Part shown: piece by piece, positions 50,689 through 63,894 of the stretch
Numbering within the stretch: the stretch's first letter is position 1
How the letters are laid out: every line of letters starts with the position of its first letter
DNA from: Albifimbria verrucaria
Taxonomy: Eukaryota > Ascomycota > Sordariomycetes > Hypocreales > Stachybotryaceae
DNA length: 64,000 bases
Direction of reading: 5' to 3'
Assembly (NCBI GenBank): GCA_020081605.1
Contig: JAHREC010000018.1
Coordinates: 248,001 to 312,000, forward strand
Notes under the pieces: model-generated
Database searches by the model: none
What the model saw: only the letters and a program-made list of their open reading frames with translations
Told to the model about the DNA's origin: nothing
Made by a program: the position numbers and the translations under genes

Positions 50689-53396
50689 TGTGGCGCAGTG
50701 CTCTGAGATGGTTCCAAAATGCAGAGAAGACAGATATGAAGTAGCCCTGAAGTAGAAACAATGATTTGTATAATGATTAGAAAATATCAACGGTATGCCA
50801 TGATATGCTGCGCGAATGGATGATAATTTTCAAAGTTTTGAGGAGGTAAGAAATGAGAAGGGAATACTTCAATCTCTATATAGCTCCATGGCAATAAGAA
50901 AACACGAGAGTCAAAAGATGCTTCACCGGAAGAGACAAGGCACATGTAAGCACAGGCCTACGATTTACCAGTACCCTAGGTCTGGGTCCTCCATGATATT
51001 AGTACGATTGTGATTAAACTTGTAGTAATACAGCCCGAAGCTAGTCTCAGATGGAGGCCTAGGCTACAGCCACCGCAAAAAGTCTAAGCATTTGTGCTTT
51101 TTGTTCAGCCTTTAAGAATTACGATCGTCTTAAACGAGAACCAATGAGCTGGAAATGGGTAGGCTGAGACACAATGTGGATAGGACCCATGCACGCTCGG
51201 ATAAGGCTGAAACAAAGTCATGGCGACTCAACCAATGTCAAACGACATATCTGAGGGTTGACTGACGTATGGTCAGGAGATTACACCAGCCAGCAAAACG
51301 AATTGGAGAACAATTTTCCATCTTTGCTATGCCCTATACGAGCCCGCATAAGATAATGAGACTATGGCAAACGGCACGCACCATAAGTTTCTGAAAAATG
51401 GACAAAAAGATTAAAAAGCATTGTTAATATTCATTGTAGAAATACTACTATCTATCATCGAATGCTTGATTCCTATACTAGGTTCATCGGTATATTATTG
51501 GCAAGTGTAACTAAGAGAGTCCTACATGAAATAACATTTACGACGATTGCTATACAACGAGGAGCAAGTGTCAATTTTGTATCTATTTCTAACCCTGCGA
51601 GGCCAAAAAAAAAAGTAGACCTACGTAATGTTCCGTACGCCTTATTTACGCTTGCCACTTAAAAGGATAAGAAAGTAGAGAAAGATCATAGCATAGGTTG
51701 ATTGTTGGTACCACTCAGAAACTCGGCAATCCGTCAGACTCGGATGCTAGATCAGCATTTCTTAACAACCGAATACCAAATAAAGGCCAAAATATGGCAG
51801 AAACTATTTATTAGAACCGAGGCTCGGGATTTGGCCATCAGGGCAAAATTTGAACCCGTTGCTAACGCAGTGAAAGATGATGTACCTAAAGGGACCTGGA
51901 CCGGAAGCATTATTATTCCACGATTTCCATAAAATGGCCTATGCTGCAGTTATGACGAGGATTTTACCCGAGGATGTGGACCTTACAGCCCAGATTGACA
52001 TTAGGGCAAAACTCCAATGATTCCATCGAGCCACCGGAGCCACTGAGTTGCATCACCGCAACAATCAGCCAACTAACGAGAGCAGCGATCTAGCCCATGA
52101 ATCTCATAGGCAATATCGTCAACGTTATCAGATCAGGATAGTGGTAGCGTCCATAAAAGCTGTCAGAGCCCGCATTACATCCTGGTTTACCCAAAAGATT
52201 AGTATTTTTGTTTAAAGCCACGACAAGTTGAGGTCTTGTACCTGTTTTTATGCATCTTGATCTGCCCAATGAACTTCTCTTGGGTTTGAAGATCCGACGT
52301 GGCCCTCGGCAATCCCGCCACTGAATCATATACTGCATACAAAGCTAGAAAAGTGGGAGAAGTTTTCTTTTCTCGTTAACTGTTATATGATTAAAGAATT
52401 TGAAGAGAAAGAAGTGTTGCAATTAAATAAGGACTGCTGGATAATTAGATGCAGGGCCGTGACTAGGCTAACACTATTGGCTAGCATATGCGTATATTTC
52501 ATGGTATTTCTCAAACAACCAGATGTATCCATTTTCCTTGGGTATGGATGGTTCTCTATTCAGGTCACTAACGCTAGATCTCGTATACTTGGGGATCTTG
52601 AGGGCAGGGTTATACTGTATAATAGAAGTAAAAGTAAATTAAAGGAAAAGAAAAAAAGGAACGTGAGAAAAGAAGAAAATGAATTCACAGGAGCCGTGAT
52701 TTTTTCCGAGAAGATAGCCCACAGTAAGGGTGGGTCAAATTACCTTGCAATTAAATTTTCGACGTTGACCGATATTTTTCAATATCTAATTGAGCCTCTC
52801 TGATCATTATTCTCAGTTGTTATGTCTAGTACAGATGGATCATAACCACTGTAGCATCCTTTAATAAATGGCTGCAGTATGCACATGACATGGACTTTAA
52901 ATTCACCTTAAGATCTCTTATACCCAGGGTAATTCAAGTAGCAAAAGACGCAGTGAACAAAAGATTTCGTTGAACGGTGTGGTGAATTCATTGGACAGAC
53001 GCAATACTTATCGAATGAGTAAGTGCGGCTAGAATGAATAATTGTTTAGAGGAACACCTCCTATGTTTCATTGTATTCTGTTGTTCATCAGGGTCATATC
53101 ATCAATATAATTAAGCTTGGTAAAGCAGATCTTTTGTTTGCTTGAACGACCACAGGCTGGTCGGCACAAGTCCAAACTCTTAAAGTTGTTCGGTTTACAG
53201 TTCTAAATCCATGAGACGCAAGACGTTCTAGTTGAGTATATAAACCATGTAACTGAACCTTGCGTAATGCCTCTTTCTAGTATAAACACTTTCCTTAACC
53301 AGAACAGCCTGGTCTTTACGCGGAAAAACAACCTCAACAGGAATAAAGTCACCGGCCCAAACGTCGCACGAACCCTCATCTCACCCAAAAAGCAAT
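50689..53396. other. Intergenic stretch of 2.7 kb
   Basis: A 138-codon open frame (52387-52803) and a 76-codon one (51702-51932) show no recognisable motif and AT-rich composition; neither is called. Nothing else seen. Confidence 0.4.
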
Positions 53397-53600
53397 ATGA
53401 GTGACTCCAAGGATGATAGCAAGGGCAAGGAGAAGGGAGTCGGGCCTGCACCGGTGCATCCTCAGCCAATTCCTCCCATCTGTCTCTGCCAAATCTGCTT
53501 GAATTGTATATCGCCTGCAGTAACGAGTCCTCGTTCCCCTCCTTGGATCGCGCTTTGCCTTCACTGCAGCATTTATCATTACGGCGTCAAGAAGACCTAA
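53397..53600 (+). CDS. Small cysteine-rich hypothetical protein (67 aa)
   Basis: ATG 53397 opens a frame with a charged head (MSDSKDDSKGKEKG), a Pro-rich middle and a tail with CLCQICLNC and CLHCSIYH. The paired cysteines could bind zinc. It may be a truncated reading of a longer protein, given the base-call problems in this sequence. Confidence 0.4.
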   Translation: MSDSKDDSKGKEKGVGPAPVHPQPIPPICLCQICLNCISPAVTSPRSPPWIALCLHCSIYHYGVKKT

Positions 53601-54060
53601 GGATGATTGAGCCTGGGTTCATAAAGTCGACAAACAGCGTGGAGCTGTTACTAGACAAGTGTATTCACTGGTCCGAAAGGTTCGACACATGCGGCGGCAC
53701 GGTTTTCAGACCAGTGCGATAGTTTGACTCTAGAGATAGATTAATTGAGGTTATTATTGGACATCGGTATTTAAAATTTCCCATGGTGCTAAGTTGATGA
53801 TGATAAGTTAAGATGTTGTAATCTAATTCAAAATCTGCTCTTCCAAACTCAGACGAAAACTCACCTTTTCTCTAACATGAGAATTGCTCAATTATATATC
53901 AGATTGATTCGTACATGCTACATAGGCATTTTCTATACAGAATATGGAACATCCAGATTGACCTGGCCCATTGCCTAAATTACTCTTTGCTCGTATATAT
54001 GTCTTCAAGCGACATTTTTCGAGGTATACTGCTCTCGCACCACTTTTTAATCTATCCCAT
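53601..54060. other. Intergenic stretch
   Basis: No gene recognised in 460 bp. Confidence 0.4.
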
Positions 54061-55580
54061 CTAGTTTCGCACCTTACTTTTTCCTTGGTGGCGCTTACGG
54101 CGCTGGTGTATTGGTGTGGCATTGTGTCGCTCAGTTCCATCGTTCTGTGCAGGACCAACGGTGGTTGTCGTAACGCTTTCCTCTCCTCCCTCACGAATCA
54201 GCAAACCCTCCATGTCTTGATCTGTCTTATCCATTGGTTCTTGAATGCGTCCCAGCATTCTACGCTGCTTTGGAGTGTCTAGACCTTCTGACAAGCCAAA
54301 GTTCCACATCATCTTATCCCACCAACTTGGCGGTGGGGAACCCACTGGCCAATACCCGAGACGTAATGTCTCTGCTCTTCAGGCAAATTGAGCCAAACAA
54401 ACTCTTTCAGGTTATTGATTCGACCCTCGATGACAAAATCGCCTATTTCCTCCGGTATCTGAAGTAATTCAGCGATCAGAATGGGTGAATATGCAGGGAT
54501 CAATAGGTGCAGCTTGACAGGTCGGATGGTTCGCCCCTCTCCCGATCCTTGTCTTCCCTTTCGTTCTGACGTTTTCTTGCCATCAGCATGAATACAAATA
54601 TAGTGTCAAGCTGGTTGGTATAGCCACAAAATCTTGGTTCCAAAGGATTCTTTTCAAGAGATGATAAAATTCGGGGTACCAGTCGTCATCAGGGTGGTAC
54701 AAAAGAACCAATGATGACAAGATTGGTCATCCATAGTTTGGCCAAGGCGCTCTTTGATCATCTTATACACGTAACCGGGAAATTCCTTTTGTGCCATGAG
54801 GGCAGTCTGTGCAGCGAGTGTATTTGACATGTCTTGTAGCCGAGCAGCGATCAGCTCGAGCGCCTGATTTCCCTGGTATGTCTGTAGGATATTGGCGCCC
54901 AAGTCCATCGCTGCCATGGCCACGCTGAAGTGCGTCAGAAGTTTAGTGCTATCACAGAAAGACTTGGTGATCAGTTGCATCGTAGGAATGCATTTTTCCA
55001 TGTTGTCGGCTAGCTTGCATGCTTTTGGTATAAAGTCGTTCAGGTTCCCAGCTAAATCGTTTACCTTGTTGACTGCTTCGCCAACCTTTAATAATCCTTG
55101 GCCTGCTTGGATAGTTCTTGCAACAGCGGGAACTTGCTTGCCCATGTTGTACCCAAGCCTAGCTGTCTGCCTAATAGCGTTGGTTTTCGACTTCTTAGCA
55201 CCCCAGATCCAGCTTCCAATGTCGCCACTCATTTTTTGTAAGTAATCGAGTAACTTGAAATCCGGTATTAAACCAGGAATGAATGTTGTGGGAGCATTCA
55301 ACTCCTGGGTGGTAGATTCTTCTGACGAGATTTCGTGACAAAGCAAGTTTCCAATCAGTGGACTCGAGAAGTTGATGTATAGAATAAACACATGTTGGTC
55401 CGCCACGTCAAAATGACCTCGTTTGGATGGAAGGACGTGGCATGCATTTAAAATGAGCCAACGTGGAGTGGGGCCGCTGGGCAGCTCTGACCGATACTCG
55501 AGCGTAGGTTGGCGCCCAGCATTGGGAATGGGGTTTACATGCAGTAGCGCGTTTGTATTGTCGGTGAGGAGAGCAAACAA
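54061..55580 (-). CDS. Large hypothetical protein, family not recognised
   Basis: A single minus-strand reading about 500 residues long. It is interrupted by frame breaks at 54692-54694 and 54355-54357 (both one base short) and needs one more break or a short intron around 54510-54600. Visible segments include LPSGPTPRWLILNACHVLP, a region rich in alternating hydrophobics (VPAVARTIQAGQGLLKVGEA), ELIAARLQDMSNTLAAQTAL, the acidic-aromatic PDDDWYPEFYHLLKRI and a C-terminal SPPPSWWDKMMWNFG. No signal peptide is visible. The true start is unclear, since the frame has no ATG at its upstream end. I cannot assign a function. Confidence 0.6.
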
Positions 55581-56043
55581 TCACCCTCCACCCAAAACGA
55601 AGGAGAAAGAGATATGAAACAGGGCTGGCAAGTAAGAAACAAGATGGAACAAAAGGTGCTGGGTTTCACATGTTAGAGAAAATATATATAAAATAACCGT
55701 TCCACCATGATCTTCAACTAGAGATGAGCGTGACAGTCCAATCCAACTGCGGATGCTCTTCAAAATTAGTGTCAAACACACAGCCCTAGTTAATCCCTGA
55801 TATCGTCTTCATTAACTGCGATACCGCCTCCTATCAACAAAGATACATGAGATCCCAGCGCGTAAAATTGTGTCAAACTGGTGGGCTCATCACAATGATA
55901 GTGTATTGTATTAGGCCCAGGTAAGAAAACTTTCGTATAGCTTTCCAGTCAGTATCTGTCCCGAGGCCACCATCCTCATCAGACCCGTTTGTTCTCAGCG
56001 GAATGCTACTATTGAACAGCTGATCCGATGTTACCTTGCAAGC
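55581..56043. other. Intergenic stretch
   Basis: No gene recognised, although the first exon of the preceding minus-strand gene may reach into it. Confidence 0.35.
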
Positions 56044-57040
56044 TCATGTGCCGTTGGCCCAGAAGCGATCCAGCGCATCCTGTCGGACCTCGTACGCCCA
56101 ATGGTGACACGTTTGGTGTACCACGGGGCTAACATCTCCCGAATCGCCGTAATCGTGGGCCTCGTCGTCAAAAACGCTGCGTATTCCCAATTTCACGTAC
56201 TTTTTAGAAGAATTCGTCGCCAACGACCCGTCTCGCCAACGCACTTCTTCCACCGGGATACCTGGCGATTATCGTCAGGGCACCGACGGCCCATCCAGAA
56301 GCGACAATACCACTGGAACCAACCTCGCACATCGTACTCGTGAGCGATCCATCCAGCTGCTTCCCATTCTTCGATACTTTGTCCACAGGCGACGCCATGT
56401 TTGTTTATCTCAGCATCATAAGAGGTGTTGGTTAGAAATTTTCCTATATCAAGTCCTGCGGTCCACGCCTCCGGCAGCTCCTTCCAGTCATCTTGGATGT
56501 CGATCCCCAGGTGTTTGGAGCGTATCGGTCGCCAATAAGACCCACCGAAGCTGCCTTCGCGAATGATTTCCTCGGGAGATTTGTTCGGTCGAAAATCGGG
56601 GTGGGACTGGAAGTAAAAGGTTCCATCGGTGTCACGGGTTGGCTGAGGAGCCTCGGGTCTCCACGCCGTCCATCCAGCCACGATGCTCTCTCGGCTTGGT
56701 TCAGGGATTCCACGGCGGACTCAGAATCCAGGCCGGACCCGGAAGAACTTCTATGGGTCAACTTTTCACGCCTTGACGACTTCGAAGTGCGTCTGGATAC
56801 TCTTGAGGTCCCAGAATCTTCTTCGCTATACGTTTTTCTCATGCCTGTTTCTGCTATGCGCTTTGAATATCTTGTGGGCATTGCCGGAGGATTCGCTTTG
56901 CGCTTGACGCTGCCCATACTAGGACTGGGTTGAGAAGGATGAACTCCATTGTCGTTACTACGCAGGCCTAAACTCTGAAGAATAGTCTGGTTCTGTTTGA
57001 TATTCTCTTGGCGACGAGTTGCAAAATCAGGCATTGGCAC
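56044..57040 (-). CDS. Conserved ascomycete protein of unknown function (GWFQWYCRF family)
   Basis: The basic, Ser-rich N-terminal half (RRTSKSSRREKL) looks disordered. The C-terminal half has a very conserved block: NKSPEEIIREGSFGGSYWRP, CGQSIEEWEAAGWI, YDVRGWFQWYCRFWMGRRC, QVSRWKKCVG and SPVVHQTCHHWAYEVR. I recognise the block as recurring in fungal hypothetical proteins, without known activity. Frame breaks are at 56693-56694 and 56201-56205. Start ATG 57040. Confidence 0.75.
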
Positions 57041-58146
57041 GGGTGCGGCTTGGATTCAGTTGGCAACCAACTGCTCAAGCATTGGAAAATCAATTAATCA
57101 ATCAACACGATTGACTGATAATCTACGTCATAACCAAAGTCACCTACGCTAGTTAGTAATCAGCCTCGTCTTCCGGCTTACCCTAAACTTGTCTATGGGA
57201 GCTGAAGTTCTATTTGGACCAACTTGGTACATCTGATTAATAGATTGAGATTCATCATAGCAATCAAGTTGATATCGAGCGATAAGACAGCTCTGTCCAA
57301 GTGATGCCTTGGAGCGGCTTGTGTGTCTACTGTACGTCATGACAGAGTGTTTGAGTGAATCTTTCCTGCATAACCGTCACAATTTGCACGGGGACTTTTC
57401 ACGAGTGAAATGCCAATATCTGGCCACGGATGACTGCATGACAGACAACATAGCATAAAACGCCTCTGCAGGTTATATTCTTTATCAATGAGCACAGCGT
57501 TGGTAGGCCCTTATAGTTTGGAGATACTTACAACAAAACGTACATCATTTTGTCACCGTATTGCCAACATAGTAAAATGAGTCAGGCGTCTTGTCTTGAA
57601 CAGAGTTAGTGAGCCCCCTGCCTTTGATTTATTTCCGCTCCAGTACATGGTAACCCCTGTCTGTGGCACAAGTTTACACTGAAATGGCGCAATTGGAGCA
57701 GAACCCTGCCAATGTACAGAATCTGCTTGGTTATTCCGACTGTCTCACGACTTTGCTCGAATGGGATTCAAATGCTTGGGAGTTTGTATTCCGCCTTCTT
57801 TTCTCTATTCGGTTGCTACTCCCTCAATCGTTAATTGTATGTCTTGTTGAGTAATTTTGACAAGTGTGGACCGAGCAAATAAAGGACAGTCTATTTCAAG
57901 AATCCCGCATGTCATCACCAGACTGACAACCGAGTATAGAATGCTGCACTAATCCAGCATCAAGGGTTTTATTTTGTATGTTTAACACGGACTAAATTAC
58001 TTTTATGATTAACTATTCGGGTGCAGGTAGCTTGGTTCCTCGCTGACACCATCCGAATATTAAGAAGCGCGTTCAGACAATTGATCGCTCAACGGTCATG
58101 TCATAGCAGTACACCAATGAATATAGAAGTGTCAGTACCAGCAAAG
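57041..58146. other. Intergenic stretch
   Basis: No gene recognised in 1.1 kb. Confidence 0.4.
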
Positions 58147-59980
58147 TTAAACACTAGCAGCGCCGGTGGGGGTGGGAAGGCATGAGCAGGCAGAAGATAC
58201 CCGAGAAATGATGTTATCACCGCAGGCAGACGAAGCATAGGTGGGAACTGCCTTGATGTCGGCCTCCCAGCCGTCAAGGTAGCTGGCGCAAAACTCTTGT
58301 GACTCTTCCAACCTACCCTCGACGGCAGTAGAGCGAAGAGAACGGAGGCAATTATCGGCGCTGCAGGTCTTGGGCTTACAAGCTTCCCGCTTCGTAACCT
58401 TGACGAGATAGCCGCCACGCTCAATTGTGTTGATCCAGACAAACCCAGAGGGAATTCAGCATACGAAGACCAGGAACCAACAAATGCGGGATTGCCACCA
58501 CCAAAGACAGAATCATCCTCGGGGTAAATGTCGAAGTAGGCAACCTCGCACACAGAATCACCAGTGGGGTCTTCGGGGATAGAAGAAACGTCGTAAACGC
58601 GCAGACCGGCCCCGTAGCTGGACTGGTACACGAGACCATCGTATTTATTGACGTACTGGTTATGGTCGACAGCACGGACTGTGCCCTTGTACAGTCCAGT
58701 TTGCTTAGGCTTGGTAAGGTCGCTTATATCCCAGATGTAGGTGACAGGATAGCCGTCGATGGCGGGGCCGACGTGGGGACCAGTGCGACCAACCTCGTCG
58801 TACTCGTCGTCAAGAACAAGGTACTGCTGCCACTGCTTGTCGAGAACTGCTCCCTGGTGAGTATATTGGACGCCTTCGTAGCCAGTGATAGAGATGATTG
58901 TCGCATTGGTTTTGTCCGTAACATCGTAGATGGTAAGGGAATCTTCATTGTAAGCATAACAGATATCGCGTCCCACGTAGCGAGAATCAGGTCCACGGTA
59001 AATGAGACATTCGGCCTGAGAGGTAAAACAATCAGTATTAATGTCAACAATGGAAGCAAAGCCACGGTATTTACTCACATCGTGGATGTATCCGTCATCC
59101 TTGGCACAACCGATGCGCTTTGGGTTGGAAGGATCCTTAAGATCGAAGAAAATGAAACCACCAAGGCAGTCCTGATCTCGAGGGCGAGAGCCCACGGATG
59201 CACCATAGCCGGCTTCTTCGTTGATGACAACATTGTGAGAGCTGCCAATGGGGAGCTCGTTGAACCATCCAGTAAGGTCAGAACGTCCGAATTGAACAGG
59301 CTTGTCACCCTCCTTCAATTCAACGTCAAGAAGCTTGGTAAGATCAAAGATCTGTACGCCATGACCTTCAAGCTCTGAACCGATAATGATGTAGTGCTTG
59401 TAGCGACGGATCTCCTTCCACAGAGAGCGAGCGGCGGCCGGCACGACGGCAGGAAGAAAACCTACAACCTTAATGCGACCCTCGGGCAAGATCTCTATGA
59501 AAGACGTCCCGTCGTATTGTCCGTTGGCAACGAACTCACGACCTGAGTCAGGGTCGACCCAGCCCCAACTGCCTGAGCCCGTACGTAGTAGAGAATCAGA
59601 CCCAGGCGAGCCAAGGTCGGCATGATTGACGAAGTCATACAGGTCAATATTCTTGCACTTGAAAGTATGCAAAGGGTCACCCTTGACAGCTTCGGCCTTG
59701 CCATTTACACACTTTGTATAGTTGAGGCGGGGCCACTTGGAAGAATTCAACAGACCAGCAGCTGCCTCGCCCTGCCAGAACTCAAGCTTTTCAGACATAA
59801 TGCGCTCATGAAGCTTGCCATTATCATAGAGCTCTGTTCTCCTGTTAGCGATACCCTGGTTGACTTGACGAAGAGAGCAGGGAACATACCGGCGGCAAGA
59901 GCGTCATCCTTGGGGAGCTCCTTGCCAACGACGGCCGAGGCAGCGGTGAGCACGGCGCCCGCGATGGTGTTGTAACGCAT
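58147..59980 (-). CDS. Secreted LVIVD-repeat / choice-of-anchor-B-type protein
   Basis: Exon 1 (59980-59890) gives a signal peptide (NTIAGAVLTAASAVVG). After a 56-bp intron (59889-59834) the main exon shows repeated beta-propeller-like blades: HYIIIGSELEGHGVQIFDLT, GFIFFDLKDPSNPKRIG, SLTIYDVTDKTNATIIS, YPVTYIWDISDLTKPKQTG and GLRVYDVSSIPEDP. These match the LVIVD-repeat family of extracellular proteins. One frame break in GGG at 58450-58452 diverts the C-terminus. Reading past it yields a Cys-rich end and a stop at 58147. Function unknown, probably cell-surface or secreted. Confidence 0.83.
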
Positions 59981-62900
59981 CTTGAAGCCTGTATATTGGT
60001 ACTAGAGTAGGCTAGTCGCGGTCTCTTCGCCTCACTGGTGGTGCTGTTCTTGAGATGGGACACCGGAGCACTAAGGGGATGGAAGGAAAGCGGCAAGAGT
60101 AGAACACGACGAGGGATGCAAATTCGGTGATATATATATGCAAACTTCTACCAGGAACCAGGCACGACATCACTGGGGGCTATCTCTCAAGGCTCCAGCA
60201 ATCAGGGTACCGACTGTATGGTAAGCATAGTTAAGGTGCAGACTAGCCAATGGCCGGGTCAGGATCTGGACCCCCTTCCCAAGTCCCCGAAAATCTCACC
60301 TTCAGAGGCTGAAAATGGAAGCTGCTAGGAGGTCCTGCAAGCCTGGTCTCGGTTGGTGATGCCAACGACATTGGCATGGCTGGTGCCAAGAGGCTAACGT
60401 GACGCTATGGTCAAATTGGGGAGGAGAGAAGTGCATAGGCTGTCTTGGCCCCTACTATTTATCTGCTGACGCACATGCTTGGGTAGCTAACTTCCAGTTC
60501 GGATCTCAACCGATATTGATGGCGCTTCCCCACTCATGTGCTTGCATCGGTTACAGTCCTTGTGGACATCTCACAGCTATGGTAATTGCTGATAGGCAGC
60601 TGACCGTCTCGTACTTGTGGAATCGCAGAACCGCTAAGAAGCCAAGCAGCTAATATTCATAGTAAAAAGTTCGTTACTCCGATTTAGACACTTAAATAGC
60701 TCTGCTTAGCAAGTCCTGCGATTGACTGGGGTCGAGAATGACCTATCCCACAGAGCAGGCGGACAAATCTGTCATTAGCCGGGACTTGCCTCTTCAAAAT
60801 CAGATTAATACCTCTCGCGGCACACTCAATTTAACCGACAAAAATCCCTGGAACTTTCCACAAGTCCAATTGAGAATTCGGTAACGTGACATATGAGACT
60901 TTGAGCTTTTTTCACATTTGAGTAGAAACCTCAGGCACTTCTAGGGTTTTTGGAGGGAATGTTTCTCATGATTATCTTATCAGCTTCTATCCAGAGCATT
61001 TCTTCCACCTTAAGTGGTTCAATTCACGATGGCATAGAAGAGTGAAGCTGCGTCTTCTCCGGAAAACTAATTTGCGGTTCATAATTACTCCATATTGAAG
61101 TTCGATAAACAAAGACACTTTACGACATACTGCTGTTTGCTGTGGAGGGAAATGTCGCGCCAGAGGCATACAACTAGTCTAATATTAGATTCTGGAAGGA
61201 TCAGGCCTTCAATGTTGGTGTTATGAAAGACTTTCAGTCAGACAAACATATCCGCCTAGACGACATGTCAGTCCGCTCTCAGAATTCTATGAAGTACCCT
61301 AGGATTGATGACCTCAATTGGACATTCGTACTTCTGTAGGAACCTAGCCAATATATTCCTCGTACTGCGGTAAGATTGTTAGCTACTCGGATACATTCCT
61401 TAGTTCTGAACCAGTACTTAATTACCGGACCGTCGGCTATTGCATCGTAGTAGACATGGGTTGAACAACTACCGATGCCAGCCATGCTAATGCAGAGATT
61501 TATTGTGAAACTATGTTAGAAAAGATGACCGCATTACAGTCAATGATTCAAAGTGGACACTGCAATTGTTCCCAAAAAAAAAAAAAAGAGGTCGAATAGT
61601 GCCGCTGGTCTAGATAATTTGCTGAACAGAATACACACTCAAATGTGCATAGTTAGGCAATCAGCGTAGGTTATGACTCCCAGCCTAGGAATAGAACTTT
61701 AAGATGAGTGGCCAGAACATTTGTCGCTAGATAGAAGAGTTATGTCTTACATATGTGCTGCCAATATTTTGCGTCACCACCTCCCTCTATGAAGTAATTT
61801 CGACGTGGTTAGGCTTGACCTGGCAAACTTGCAAGAAAAAACACTCATTTAGAATATCTGCTCAATAATCAATGCAAAAGGCCCAATAACCTAAATATTA
61901 TCTACCAATATGTATACATCAATGGAGCTTTATTGAATCCAAGAAGATGCCCTCAAAGCAAATCACCGTGAAACCATTGTTTAGTCACCACAAGTTTTAG
62001 CATCGCGATGTCCTGATATGAGCTCAATCCCAAGACGTTAATAGCAGCTTCATACTGTATGATTAGTCCAGAGATTTCAACAGACCACTTTTATTGGTGC
62101 AAGAGAACAACACGTAGTGGACACGAAATCCTTTCTCGCTTTTGATACGGGCTTCATCCCACTTTCTTTGTATGGCTTAACCCAATGCCCCTATAGCCTG
62201 CACGAGCTACAAAAGGCGCTTATGCCATGCATATCTCTATCAAGGAAGGTATTCAGAGGAATGAGAAGGATAAGAACAAGCCATCCGAAACAAGGAATAA
62301 ATTTGAGTGCCATGCATGCGCCTGTTTCAAATCCACGCTTTGAACGACCCAACGAAACTGCTCCATGCTCCTCCTAAAGAACGTTTGGTATATTGAGCCC
62401 TACATAAAATTCCTTTTTAGTCCCTGTTTTCATATCAAGGTAGAAGCTTAGCCAGCCTATATAGACGCAGATACGTGTGTTGTTTTCTGGTTACGATCTA
62501 CTTCAAACCAATATCGAGACCTTACATCATTGAGAATTAGTTCCATAGAATCATTAGGTACCTATGTTAAGTCTGTTTTCAAAATTGCGTCACTGGGTCT
62601 TATTTGGATTAGCATCCAGATGAGCTGGAAATGGATATGCGAGTCTAGGTAGGATGGATACAATATTTATGTACATTAGATCAGAATGTGCAACATTCAA
62701 TCATTCACACACACTGACTTTGTCTCTATCTATGCGATTTATCGTCTTATTAAGGTCGTGTCATCATTTGCGCGTGGTCGTACTTTCAATCTACGAAACT
62801 GGTAAAAGCAGCAAGATAAGCATTGACTTTAGAAATCAATCGAGAGCCAGGGGTATTCCAAATATATGGAAGGGCTTGCAAACTGGTTTGTGATAGCTAT

Positions 62901-63894
62901 AATAGTGATCTTACTCATTATAAACAGCTAGGCCGCAATACGATACTGGGTTCGAAGCTGAAAGATTGGTTTATGCACATAGTACTAATAGGAGTGCTGG
63001 GATATTGTTGATCTGCTACATCTTGTGCAGCCTCGAACAGTCATGGAGATATGCGATGTGAAACGGAGAGTGGGTAATTGTAATGAAGGCATGAGTGGTG
63101 GCATCGCAGTACCTCCAGTTGCTTCACTGGTATGGCCAATTCAAACGATCCCTCTTCTGAACTTTCAGCTGATTATATTACTAACCAATCTCTCTTAAGT
63201 AGCCTCAATCAATTTTAATCCAGTAATGGGTTTCAATCGCGTTGGAGTGATGTGCAGCGAATATAAGGTAATGATCGTCCCCTTTACGCGTTATTATTCG
63301 AGGATAAATTGTCATCATTCTCTCGGGAGCTCCATGTTCCGCCTGTGATATGAGCTAGAAAGAATTGCGCACATGGTCACCAAACCTGCAGAAAACACTA
63401 CAAAAACAAGTAGGATTTACCAGTATTGTTTCAGAAACTAGCATGCCATAGTGCCCAAGCGGAACGTTGCTTTGTCGATCATTCTTTTCTCACTATTGTG
63501 ACTGCCAAGGCTTGTGCATTCATTGATTGTATACAGTAGATCACATTAGAAAGCGAATGATATGAGTGAAGTCAGTAAAGATCATCAGGCAGGATACTCA
63601 TGATTCGAGGAGAAACTATGGGTATGCCATATGGTGGCCGAAATGGGAAATATGTATGTTTTCTGTTTGCGGAGGAAAATATCGTTCAACGTCTGAACAT
63701 TCTTGTGATATCCAAAACGTTCAGAACAGACGTTAAGAGTATGAAAGGAATTATAAATAGATGTTCAGTCCGGCTGAAGGAGACTGTTTCCAAGTTCCTT
63801 TGCACATTCTCGACACAGAAGCAGCCAGTCTCTGAGCAACATACCGGCACCCGGACCCTGTTTCATTCGAAAGATAATTTTCACCATTTTCACC
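59981..63894. other. Intergenic stretch of 3.9 kb
   Basis: No supported gene. It contains an A homopolymer near 61575-61588. Short open frames such as 60399-60653 and 62117-62377 lack any motif. Confidence 0.4.

Noticed and set aside
52387..52803. 138-codon open frame
   Set aside because: AT-rich, Lys-rich low-complexity tail, no family resemblance and no gene-like neighbours; chance cannot be excluded.
58662..59378. 238-codon plus-strand open frame
   Set aside because: Lies wholly antisense to the LVIVD-repeat gene and has no recognisable motif.
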